From NCBI RefSeq assembly GCF_024713945.1, contig NC_134679.1:129001-193000 (forward strand): a stretch of 64,000 nt of DNA, read 5' to 3'. The number at the start of each line of letters is the position of its first letter. Positions within the stretch are counted from its first letter, which is position 1. This stretch comes from Dermatophagoides farinae. Taxonomy: Eukaryota; Arthropoda; Arachnida; Sarcoptiformes; Pyroglyphidae. The notes below the pieces were generated by a model. It searched no databases. It worked only from the letters and a program-made list of their open reading frames with translations, and was not told where the DNA came from. Of this stretch, positions 55,001 to 64,000 are shown one piece after another. A program made the translations under genes and the position numbers.

Positions 55001-55718
55001 GTTTGCGATGGTAGGGGCAAACTATATTTATCTATAGGATATAGGATTTTGATTTCAACACAACAATCTCATCATAACAAAAAATAGTCAATGCATACCT
55101 TAATTTAACTTCTTCGGAAAGCCATTTTTCATGTTGATCAATCGATATTAATAATGCGGCAATCTCTTCATTCGTATTCCAGCGATGTCTTGTTTTAGGA
55201 AAATATTCTGATTTATGTAATGATTCAAGAATTTCTGGTTTCAATATATTATTTGCCAATGTTGTTGTTTTATATGTACTTGTTGTAGTAGCAGTAGTAG
55301 TAGTAGCGGAAGCTGTTGTTGTTATTTTTGTTGAAACATTGGAATTATCATTGATATTCTGTTGATTAACAATTTGATTGATAGTTAATGGAATGCTATT
55401 ATTATTATTATTGTTATCATCAAATTGATTAACCATTGTTGTTGTTGTTGCTACAGATGTATTGTTATTATTATTGATCATCATCATCATCGGTGATAAT
55501 GATGATGTTGACTGACATGACATTGGTGATGTGTTATTTGTGGCAACCATTTCTACGTTTGTTGTTGTTGTCGAAGATGGTGATAATGATAATTGTAATG
55601 CCAATTGTATTTCCTGTATTGTTGTTGGTATTATTGATGATTGATCGTTATTATTATTATTATTATTTGGATCACTTTGATCCAACAATTTTGGATTCGT
55701 TTCATCAGAAATCATCAT
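33470..55718 (-). CDS. Camta: CAMTA: calmodulin-binding transcription activator, eight coding exons, 3' part not found
   Basis: Nuclear transcription activator of the CAMTA family, which couples calcium/calmodulin signalling to gene expression. I joined exons 55718-55099, 47585-47378, 46790-46649, 44494-43983, 40706-39878, 39813-38308, 38247-37762 and 33894-33470. Every junction is GT-AG and the phases agree, giving 1576 codons without a stop. The start ATG has an in-frame TAG upstream. The CG-1 DNA-binding domain is residues 164-323, including RWNTNEEIAA, GYCWKKRKDGKTTREDHMKL and PTFHRRCYWLLQNPDIVLVHY, with nuclear-import-like KKRK at 231-234. A long low-complexity middle contains an acidic patch near 1055-1090. 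The TIG/IPT domain is 1423-1505 (ITDYSPEWCYTE to NSVIFEY). Ankyrin repeats and IQ motifs, normal for the family, should follow but no exon is seen, so the gene is partial here. Family identity is near certain. Confidence 0.93.
33895..37761 (-). other. CAMTA intron 7, 3.9 kb
   Basis: Interrupts the TIG domain at the Gly-Gly of CYTEGGIKVL, phase 1 (donor GTATGT, acceptor TTGTAG). A-rich on the + strand, so T-rich in the CAMTA sense. Contains (CA)n at 36978-37007 and 36091-36110, poly-A near 34380-34400, and the usual short random open frames (for example 35080-35457 +). No nested gene recognised. Confidence 0.75.
36978..37007. repeat. (CA)15 microsatellite in CAMTA intron 7
   Basis: Uninterrupted CA dinucleotides over about 30 bp, the longest such tract in the window. 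Confidence 0.95.
37762..38247 (-). CDS. Camta: CAMTA exon 7
   Basis: Acceptor GCATAG, donor GAAG|GTATGT. Encodes residues 1274-1434: a Thr/Ser/Asn/Gln-rich linker with KTRKAST and LLKRQLST segments, ending with the start of the TIG domain, ITDYSPEWCYTE. This matches the ITDFSPEW/VTDYSPEW entry of animal CAMTA TIG domains. Confidence 0.92.
38308..39813 (-). CDS. Camta: CAMTA exon 6 (large low-complexity exon)
   Basis: 1506 bp with acceptor TTTCAG, donor TCCG|GTAAGT, encoding residues 772-1272. Rich in Asn, His, Asp and Ser runs, including an eight-Asp tract. An acidic/hydrophobic patch (ILFNLETFDMFGEFDDHL, residues about 1062-1079) has the look of a transactivation segment. It is flanked by two tiny introns of 64 and 60 bp. 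No folded domain is recognised. Confidence 0.9.
39878..40706 (-). CDS. Camta: CAMTA exon 5 (Gln/His-rich)
   Basis: Acceptor ATTATAG, donor TTTAG|GTTCGT, encoding residues 495-770. Gln tracts of up to eight and His-rich stretches, plus conserved-looking segments such as GPITFVAYRHRTGSMNSTM. A second donor 18 nt earlier (GGAG|GTACTT, exon end 39896) has the same phase and would drop six residues. Confidence 0.87.
41780..41802. repeat. (CGT)n trinucleotide tract
   Basis: TCG/CGT repeats over about 23 bp, CpG-rich in a genome where CpG-containing repeats are otherwise scarce. It lies in CAMTA intron 4. Confidence 0.9.
42895..43221 (-). CDS. Doubtful small ORF with hydrophobic segments inside CAMTA intron 4
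   Basis: 108 codons on the CAMTA strand, with an in-frame TAA directly before the ATG. The protein has hydrophobic stretches (PLLLSGFYYPIFIYM; VLCPMMIIIGPIFFIFRLIV) and, unlike most open frames here, mixed codon use without microsatellite strings. No family is recognised. It could be a nested membrane-peptide gene, a remnant, or simply a chance frame in T-rich intron sequence; the last is most likely. Confidence 0.15.
   Translation of the reverse strand: MKNLENFFQYFVVENFPLLLSGFYYPIFIYMTCLSFQFKITMTDEAIDSVCFVIRTIVLCPMMIIIGPIFFIFRLIVNTAHFFKNHSSLKLAINRYRMDEPLFCNKSH
43983..44494 (-). CDS. Camta: CAMTA exon 4
   Basis: Acceptor AAACAG, donor ACG|GTATGT, encoding residues 324-494. It starts right after the CG-1 domain; ETIVQQLLMKQR parallels the VEQLVQQIL segment that follows CG-1 in vertebrate CAMTA1. 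The remainder is Thr/Ala/Ser/Asn-rich. Confidence 0.88.
44495..46648 (-). other. CAMTA intron 3, 2.2 kb
   Basis: Phase 1 (donor GTAAGT, acceptor AAACAG). Contains (CA)n around 45637-45655, a (CT)n block at 46243-46262 and a TATCGATA motif at 45508-45515 within a run of overlapping ATCGAT. No exon seen. Confidence 0.8.
46649..46790 (-). CDS. Camta: CAMTA exon 3 (end of CG-1)
   Basis: Acceptor GTAACAG, donor ATGT|GTAAGT. Encodes residues 277-323, from NPDIVLVHYLNVP to REDLVMELKPM, the C-terminal strand and tail of the CG-1 domain (vertebrate CAMTA has NPDIVLVHYLNVP and EELIGQLKPM). Confidence 0.94.
46791..47377 (-). other. CAMTA intron 2, 587 bp
   Basis: Phase 0 between LLQ and NPDIVLVHY (donor CAG|GTAATT). 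AT-rich with an A18 run near 47048-47066. Nothing else seen. Confidence 0.85.
47378..47585 (-). CDS. Camta: CAMTA exon 2 (core of CG-1)
   Basis: Acceptor TTTCTAG, donor CAG|GTAATT. Encodes residues 207-276, the most conserved part of CG-1: GSMLLYSRKHVRYRRDGYCW, KKRKDGKTTREDHMKLKVQG and CYVHSAILPTFHRRCYWLLQ. The basic KKRKDGK contributes to DNA binding or nuclear import in this family. Confidence 0.96.
47586..55098 (-). other. CAMTA intron 1, 7.5 kb
   Basis: Splits CG-1 after EEVKLR (phase 2; donor AG|GTATGC, acceptor TTTCTAG). Includes a stretch at about 49600-50350 with higher GC and few microsatellites, a perfect 15-bp-arm inverted repeat at 53103-53138, and a CCGCGT CAMTA-type element at 54529-54534. 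Short open frames such as 49762-50109 (-) and 49721-49972 (+) are not recognised as any family. Confidence 0.8.
53103..53138. repeat. Perfect inverted repeat (hairpin) in CAMTA intron 1
   Basis: GAATATTTTACAACA (53103-53117) is followed after a 6-base loop by its exact complement (53124-53138). One more T-A pair extends the stem outward. The stem is short for a microRNA precursor and very AT-rich. Confidence 0.85.
55099..55718 (-). CDS. Camta: CAMTA exon 1 (start and beginning of CG-1)
   Basis: Starts MMISDETNPKLLDQSDP. Upstream, the same frame reaches a TAG near 55765, so this is the first possible ATG; an upstream acceptor (TTTGTAG) cannot be excluded. Residues 1-163 are Asn/Thr/Ser-rich. 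Residues 164-207 (LESLHKSEYFPKTRHRWNTN to WLSEEVKLR) open the CG-1 domain. Donor AG|GTATGC. Confidence 0.92.
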
Positions 55719-58700
55719 TATTGCATGTTGGCGTTGATGATAATTGATAAATGTAAAAATCGACTACAAACTACCAGAAAAATAAGATCATCAAACACAC
55801 ACACACAGACACTATTATTATGATTGAATTATAGAAAAATGATTGTCGTTAAAATACATGCCCACCAACAAAATGAAATACATATTGAAATTGTGAAAAG
55901 AAAATAATCATAAACGATGGAAAACTTTTTTTCCATTCGTATTACTTCGTTTCGAATGTGGTTGTGGACATGTCACAGACGTGTAAACGATAATGATGAT
56001 GATGATTCAATTTTTTTCATTTGTTCAATGATTATAATAATTAAAATCACCGTGATTCAGCTGAAAAATTACAAATTTTCAATGATGATGATGATGATGA
56101 TTGATTCGTTATGAGATCATTGTTATAAACACACATTCCAAAAATAAAAAAAAAAAATAAAGCAAAAAATCGATGATTGATAATCGATTGTTGAAATTGA
56201 TTAATCTATCATTTACAAGTTGTTAGATGATTTTTCCTGAATCATTTTCTTCATTTCGTCCAAAAAATGACATAACAACGAAATAAAAGCAGTGAAAAAA
56301 ATTGCTGATTCTTCTAAATCGTTCGTTGATTTGTTATCTACAAAGAACAAGAGAAAGAATTAAATGTTGAACATGAAAAAAAAACAACAACAATGAAAAT
56401 AAGTCACACATGGTTGTAGGAGAAAATCAACGAAAAGAATCTGATATTTGAACAAAACATCATCAGAAACAAACATGAAATGAAACAATGAAAAAAAAGA
56501 AAGAAAGAGAAATCTGTAAAGTTTTCAAAAATTCTTCCTCATTGGAATATATGCTATTTACACATAACAAATGCAAAATTCCATTCCAAATTTCAGATTC
56601 AAAGATTAACCACAAAAGTGTGTGGAGCTCATGTTTTGGAACGATCCAGAAAAAAAGAAAGAAAAAACATTGTGTATGTGAATGTTCCTGTTTTTTATTA
56701 TTGCCCGAGTGTGTTGGCAAACAAAACAATTATTTCATCAACATTAAAAAACGATTAAAAATGGTCATTGATGTTGAGGGCGAACAATACAGATCCACAC
56801 ACACACACACAACACATACTTGAATCAACCAACCAGCCAAAGCGTGAGAATGATTCATTATTAAAAAATTTGGCTCTATCCACATTGAAAAAAAGTTTCA
56901 TTATGATAAAACATGTGGGTGTGTTTCATATATATAGATATTCGAACAAAACGAAATATTCATGAATTATTCCAATGAAACATTCTTCTTCACCCCTTTC
57001 TTTCTTTTTCATTAAAATAAAACAAACAGAAAAAATTAGAGTTCCACAGGTTAGGTCTCTCACTCTCGGTGGAATAACGATAATATTTGTATATGGAAAA
57101 AATAATAAGGATTTCGATAATGTTTGAAATTTTCTTTATTTTGATAATGATGATAATGATGACTGATTAATCAGTCAATTTGAAATTCAAATTTTTGTTC
57201 TCCTACGCTTTTTTCTTTTTCATTCACAACAACTCAATTCACCGGAATCACATATCATTTAGAATCTAAAATGGAGCGAATGAAAAAAAATGAAAATTCA
57301 AAATTCAAAATCAACCGAACAATTTAAATGGAAAAATGAAGAAAAATAACAATGGCACGGTAAAAATAATGATGATGATTCACGCCCAGAATTGCCATGG
57401 AAAAAAGAATCATTCAAATGAAAATATCGGCAATTTTTTTTGCACATCATCAACACAATCAAGATACAAAATACATTCAACATATGAAAACAGCGAATAA
57501 ATGAATGAAACAAACAAACAACAATTGAATGAATCAAAATTTGAAAATTAATCAAAATCTAATCGATCAGCATTTTTTCGGCGTAATGTAAAACGACGAA
57601 TGCAGAACAAAAAGAAATGAATGGATTTATTTTTTGAAAGGAAACACACTGGAAAAGCTACAGCTTTTGTGTGTGTGATGGCAAAATGATTGATTCATCC
57701 ATTCATTATGGTGTCAAATTAATTTATTCAAGAAACGAATCAGGAACAAAAAAAAACAGAGAAAATAAACAAGAACAAAATGTCACACATCTAGAATCGA
57801 TAGAGAAAGCAAGAAAAAAAATTCGCCTACGTTTTGAACATGCATTTCTATACACCCACCACCATCATAACCAAAGAAGAAACCATGATTATGATGATAA
57901 TGAAGAACAAGAAAATGGAGAAGAAAAAAAAGATTTTATACTCAAGATGCTAAACATTTACACAGACTGAATGACAGTCTACAAAACAATGGATGAAACA
58001 ACCGGATGAAATAAAAAATTTCAAGATAACCTTTTTTCTGAATTTAAATGGAATCGCAAGATGACTTTATTGCATTCTAAATGTCGATTTGTTGATGATC
58101 AGTTGAATACAATGATTGGAAATCTATCCAGAACGTTTGTGTCGATAGAATTCATTTCCAAAACACAGATACAAACACACACATGGCAAAACTTGAATGA
58201 AGCAAAAAAAAGAACTTTAAACTGATGACGACGACGAACAAATGGATGAATGAAAAGAATGTGTGTGTACATGAGTTTGAATACGAGAAAACAAAAAAGC
58301 TCAAGCGCAGTTCATTCCACTTTAATTTTTTTCTTTTGGATTCTGGCAAATTCTTCAAATAATAATAATGACAGCAGATGTATAGGGTATACATTGCACA
58401 TGTCTATACAACAAACGATACAAATTACGGCTGCGTTGAATAAGAAATATTCGTGGATTTTTGAAAAATATTCCAAATCATTGAAATAAATTCTTCACAC
58501 CGACAACATTATTCACTGTTTGTTTGTTTGTTCGTTTATTTGAAACGGATATGAATCAAACATTTAGAAAACAAAATTCAAAATTTCTTTCTTTGCATAG
58601 AAATTTCATTCGACTTTAAAATTTGAAGGCAAACTAGTAGGGAAAAAAATAGATTTCTATTCATTTTTAAAACACGAAAAAAAATGAAAGGGAAAAATTC

Positions 58701-61700
58701 TACGTGGACACATTTATTTTTTATTTTTGTTTTGACTATCACACACACACGAACACATACATTCATAAAAAACCCGATAAATTATATATTGAAATCGTAA
58801 TATAGACAAAATACAGACAAAGAGATATGAAATATGAGAATATTTTTATATATTGCCAATATAAAAAGGACGGGCACATGCAAAAATAATAGCAAAAACG
58901 GCAGCACCAGTAGCAGCAGCGCTAAAAATGATCCAGAATTGAAACCAACAGCATTGGCAACCAGAGAGCGAGAGAGAAATTTTTTTCTTCATTTCATTCC
59001 CCTCCACCATGGTAATGGGGTAGAGAAGAAAAAAAATTCAATGTCCATAGCCTTGGATTGGTTGGCTGGTTGTTTGGGTTTTTCCCGAATCAAATTCGTC
59101 GTTTATTCGCGTTATATAGTCCAGAAAATTGGATCCCATGAGTAGTGGAACAGTTTTTTCTATTTTGGGTAGCTTTATGGTTTTGTATGATTTGTATGTT
59201 TCACAAGACATAGAAGCATGTTTTAATGAAATGTAACATCTATGAGCTTCAAGAATTGTTGTTGTTATCGAAGAATCCAGAAAAGCAATATCTTTTCAGA
59301 GACACAAAAAACATTATCATCATCATCTTTCCCCAACCATCACCACCACCAACACTTCAGACCATTGATCAAACCAGACGACCAAAGTATTTTTATTTGA
59401 ATGAAAAGGAAAAAAACACCAGACATAGAACGATTGAACAAAAACATAAGCGAGAAGGTCTTGGCCATGGAAAAATGTAGAAGTATTAGCAAAATGGGCA
59501 AAATCAATGAAGAAAATCTTCTTGCCTTCTTTATTTTATTTTTTTTTTTTTTTTTGACAACATAACACAACTACCCCACACACATACATATACTATGGTT
59601 ACGATGATTCTTGTGTTCCAGGGAGTCTTGTTTTGTTTGGTTGGTCGTTGTTTTTGGTGAATGGTAGATAAGTGTGTGAAGGCGCCATCAATTCATCCAT
59701 CCAGACAGTCATTCAGTTAGCCAGCCCCTGAATTTTTTTCTTTGGGTTCCAGCTCATCAAATGTATATTCGCTGCTGCTGCTGTTGTTGTTGATGATGAT
59801 GATGAAAACTATACATAGAAAAGGAACGATTTTCTGGAAATTCCCAAGAATTATTAATTCAAAGAATTCTAAGTTTTAGATATAAAGTGAAAACCACTGC
59901 TTTAGAAAAAAAATGTGAGAATCACACATGGAAAAACACAAACATCAAGACAAACTTTATAACTTGAATTGAACCACCACCACCACCTACAACATGAACA
60001 GAAAACCGGAAGCCGGATATGTGACCTAAATATTTATTTTTGTTTCAGAATTATGTTAGTTTTTTTTTCTCACGAGGAAATTTGAATTATCAAACAATAT
60101 TTGGTGTGGTTAGAAAATATATGAATTGACTTCTGGTTTTTTTTCTTTCTCTATCTGACAATCATAATCATTTATATAAATATAAATATAAATACAGACG
60201 CCCTAATTACATGCAAAAATTCAGAAACTTAGTTCAACATCAATAACAGAGAATAATTTTCGATGGACACATGTCCAATCATCAAAACGGATGGATTTCT
60301 CGTTAACGAAAATGAAAAAAAAAAATTTTCGAAAAAAAAATTCATTTCATTACTTTGTTTAGTTACAATCATCATAAAATAGTAAAAATAGAAATAGCAA
60401 AGAAAAAAATCTTTTGTGCTCAATTTAATCTTACGGTTCTGTAAATTGTGAACACACATACACCCACACATAACCTAACATCGATCCATTTATTCGAAAT
60501 AATAATATTTGAACGATTCAATCTCAATTCTTCTCTTTCTCAGAATCAAATACTTGGTATTGAAAAGTAATACAAGAATAATAAAAAGATATTAAAAAAA
60601 AGAGAAAAAACGATATAGAATTTGATAGAATAGATTACAATTCAAATTCATTGCAATGGATTTGATGATGATGATGATTAATCCCCAGAAGTAATCAGAG
60701 AATGGATGCAATCGATATATATAGGATCAACGTTCATCGTTGTTGTTCATCAATCGTTTGAACAAACAACAATCGATTCGATTTCGTTTTTTTTCGCATT
60801 TCATTTTCGTCCTGGTGGAACAACTGAAATTCAAATAGCCACTTAGTATTACTATTACTATATGTAGAATGACGACAACACAATGTTCATTATTTTTTTT
60901 TCAATGAAAAAAAAATAAAAAATAAAAACCGCAAACCATAATTCAATCTACCAATAACCAACAAGAAATAATCATAATCTCAAAAACAAACTTTAGATAA
61001 AAAGTGAAAGTGAAAAGAAAAATCAACTTTAAAGCTCGTCATATCATTCATTTCACCGATCCACTAGCAAACACAAGAATAATAATGATGACCATCAATT
61101 GAAACTTGACCAAAAAAAAAAAAAAAAAATTAAAAGATGCTTCAAGAAAGAGAGAAATTCGCGAGTTGAATATTAATGTTCGTGACTAATCGTCGTCATC
61201 ATCATCATTTTAAAAATTTATTCTAGTTATTCGGTTATATTGGATTCTGTTATTTATTCTGTTTTCACCAAGACATGACATTGGAAACATCACACAAACA
61301 AAAAACTATTTATAGCCAACTGGAGAAATAATGTCCATCTTGGTATCATTGTGTTACCATGTTACTAACTTTCATTCGTCTTGAATCTGAGATTTACTTA
61401 TTTCATCTCTTTTTCTTCCTTTCTGTGTGTATGTGTGTGTATGCGTCTCGTTGCAAATCTATGACTCTCTTGAGGCAAACGGAATGGAAATAGAAATCTG
61501 TCTTTTTTATTCAATTTTTTTTGGCTTTGATTATAGACCAAAGGATATCGGTAATTTTTCTGATTGTATCAAAATGACACATGACAAACTATCATTTATT
61601 CATTCGCATTTATTAATTTGGCTTTGTTTTTCATTCATCACGAATAGATGACAGTAGTTTCAGGAATATTCTGAAAACGATTCTTGAAAACCGAGTTGTA

Positions 61701-63540
61701 ATTCTTAAGAATTCTAAAAACACACAGAGTAAATTTATAATCGATTTTTCTCTCGTTCATCAATCGAAGAAAAAACAAATTGAATTTTTTTTAGAAAATG
61801 AAAAACAACAAAAAGCAAACACATTAGGGAGATATAAATAAAGCCGGTTTCAATGTTGTAGATTTCCACTTTTGGGTTTCGATTCAACTACAGTTTATAC
61901 TCTATAGTGTATCTGATGCTGAGATCGACCAAAAAAAAAAATTGACAGTTTCAGAAGAACTTGAATTGCATAATAATGTCATTTATTTGGGTTAGTTTCT
62001 AGGCCCGGCTTTTATTATTGATTCAATTTTTATATTTATGGCCATTATGGTTGTCGTTCTTGTTGTTTTCACTATTCCTAAACTTAGAACAACAACAAAA
62101 ACAGAAATTGAATAAAACTTGGAAACCAGATACCAGAACTAGATAGTGAAAAAAATAGCTGAAATCATCGTTGTGTTGATGGTCATCAATTCTCTTTCAG
62201 ATATTCATATAATGTGGTGGCCACATTACAACAAATCTTGAGTAGTTTTTTTTCACCACCCAATATTATTGAAACCATGAATGAATGGTCAAGGACAAAC
62301 ATGTTATCGTTAAATGACCACAAAAATAAAATGACGATGAAATTTGTCAACACCAGAAAGTTTCATTCATAAAACCAACAACAACTATGGCAATTGAATA
62401 AAAGAAAAAAAAACAGAAATTCATAACGGAAACAAAGTTCCAAAACACACACATACACATCAAAAGTATTTTTTTTCAAGTGTCTATTTTGTTGTTGTTT
62501 TTTTATTTCACACACACACACAAACACAGGAACTCTTCCATAATAAACAAACATTGAGTATATCACATAAAACAATAGCTAGGGTAAACAAACAAACAAA
62601 CAAACAATGACCACAATAGATATATCTATGTGGCACGCAATAATCAAGATGATGATGATGATGACACTTTGCCATTGTTTTCACCATTGGGTTTCATTGT
62701 CACCATTTTATATTTTTGTTGTTGTTGTTGTTTGGTTGACCATATAAAAAAAAAGTTGGACGACAACAATAACAACAAAAATAATAATAATCTCACTGGA
62801 TCTTAATGGATCAATGGACTTATTTATTTACTTTTTCTTTCTTTCGTCAATTCAAAATCAGTGAATCGAAAAAAAATTTGCACGCACCAAAAATAAATAG
62901 ACAAAGAAAACAAGATTTATATGGCCGAAAAAATTCTTATTTTTTATTTGGCTTCTTGATTTACACACACACACACACAGCTAGGACACAGAAGCAAAGA
63001 TTATCAGATGAAAAAATACCATTGATGAAAATGATTCCGGAGAAAAATTCTCTAAGGAGAAAATATCCATCTTTTTAATTCTCGTCATACGATGAATGAT
63101 GAAAAATATTTTTGAAAGGAAATTTTTCGTTTTTCGGTATGTATGTGCCAATTGAATTGTGTGAATAATTCAAATGAAAAATTTTGGCGTGTTTGTAAAA
63201 TTGAGAAACGGACAAATATTTTAACAAGGTCTGTAGTTCATTAACTGATGATGACATATGATTAAAAAAAAATTATTTTTTGATGGCCAAAACAACATCG
63301 TGTGTGATTAAAAATAAAAATTAAATTTAAAAAATTTCAATTTTTCAAAGATTTGATGGCTCTATTTTCAAGTGGGGGGGAGGACAATAAATTATGATTC
63401 CAATGGTGAAAATCTAAATGATTTTCGACGATAAAGGTCAAAAGAATCGTATGATCCAAATTCAAAATGGATTTTTCAAGAAAAAAAACCTTTGTGACTA
63501 TAATGAAAAGAATTGTCTAAATGTGGATTCTGAAAATTAC

Positions 63541-63556
63541 TGCGACATCTAGTGGC
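63541..63556 (-). promoter_or_regulatory. CTCF-like motif
   Basis: TGCGACATCTAGTGGC; the reverse strand reads GCCACTAGATGTCGCA, close to the CTCF core GCCACTAGATGGCGC with one substitution. With the 29.6-kb cluster it would bracket the CAMTA gene. Binding is inference. Confidence 0.35.
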
Positions 63557-63854
63557 TATCGAATAAACTGAATGAATTTCATTTTTTAAATTTTAAATTT
63601 TTTTCATTCATCAACAAATATATCAAGTGACAATTTTTTCGATAAATAAAAAACAAACATATGATAATGATGATGACATTTTGACATCGATACATCTGGA
63701 CAACATAAATTAGTGATAAATAAAATTATTATATGGAGCACAAAAACAACAACAACGAAAACAAAATGACCCAAATGATTTATTACGAAATAAAATGTAC
63801 TCATTAAATGCTGCTGATAAGCACATGAAATTCAGATTTGAATCAAAAAACCAT

Positions 63855-63880
63855 CCACACACACACACACACACACACAC
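63855..63880. repeat. (CA)n microsatellite
   Basis: About thirteen CA units near the right end of the window. Confidence 0.95.
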
Positions 63881-64000
63881 CGACACAAACAAATATGTTG
63901 AGATGATTTTTTTTCTTGAAAAATTTATAATAAAAACAGAAAACAAAATAAAATTTTTCAATTTTTTCAATAATAAAAAAACGTATAGAGCATTTTCAAG

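Larger units (their letters stand above)
55719..64000. other. Gene-free region upstream of CAMTA
   Basis: Presumed CAMTA 5' UTR, promoter and intergenic DNA. No exon with recognisable similarity. Contains (CA)n tracts (for example 63855-63880), an 18-bp perfect palindrome TGACTGATTAATCAGTCA at 57160-57177, a T17 run near 59539-59555, an A18 run at 61112-61129, a TGGCGCC-containing stretch near 59690, and a CTCF-like motif at 63541-63556. The ORF 57671-57970 (+) is charged and low-complexity, not recognised. Confidence 0.6.

Overview
This is eukaryotic, animal DNA. It is strongly AT-rich and full of short microsatellites (CA/GT, GAT/ATC, CAA/TTG, AAC) and A or T homopolymers. Three transcription-factor genes can be recognised with confidence: two forkhead genes and one CAMTA gene. 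The mix of very small introns (60, 64 and 76 bp) with multi-kilobase introns, and the long Asn/Gln/His/Ser/Thr homopeptide runs, suggest an arthropod. An acariform (dust-mite-like) genome is my best guess, by inference only; no species marker is present.

Layout. Positions 1-15213 contain no recognisable gene: T-rich on the + strand with simple repeats. At 15214-17923 (+) lies a two-exon FoxL1-class forkhead gene. Positions 17924-25188 are a gene-free, tail-to-tail intergenic region. At 25189-27798 (-) lies a single-exon FoxC (crocodile-class) gene. Positions 27799-33469 contain no detectable exon, but hold forkhead-type palindromes and a small cluster of CTCF-like motifs. From 33470 to 55718 (-) runs CAMTA in eight coding exons. 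I rebuilt these from splice sites, reading-frame phase and homology to the CG-1 and TIG domains. The exons keep one frame for 1576 codons. The last one ends at a clean 5' splice site, so the ankyrin and IQ part of the protein should follow but is not visible. Positions 55719-64000 are gene-free upstream sequence.

Biology. FoxC and FoxL1 lie next to each other, convergent, with about 7.3 kb between their stop codons. Both belong to the ancestral bilaterian FoxC/FoxF/FoxL1/FoxQ1 cluster, so this is probably a surviving piece of it. FoxF and FoxQ1 are not in the window. Both forkhead proteins carry a motif resembling the Groucho-binding EH1 motif in the C-terminal region. CAMTA is a calmodulin-linked transcription activator, and nothing in the sequence ties it functionally to the Fox genes.

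Leads for a second look: the Fox pair itself, the missing 3' half of CAMTA, the forkhead-site palindrome and CTCF-like cluster between FoxC and CAMTA, a change in strand composition near 30 kb, two unusual proline replacements in the FoxC forkhead domain, a perfect 15-bp-arm hairpin, and a composition island in CAMTA intron 1. I found no mobile element with coding capacity, RNA gene, CRISPR array or new multi-gene system.
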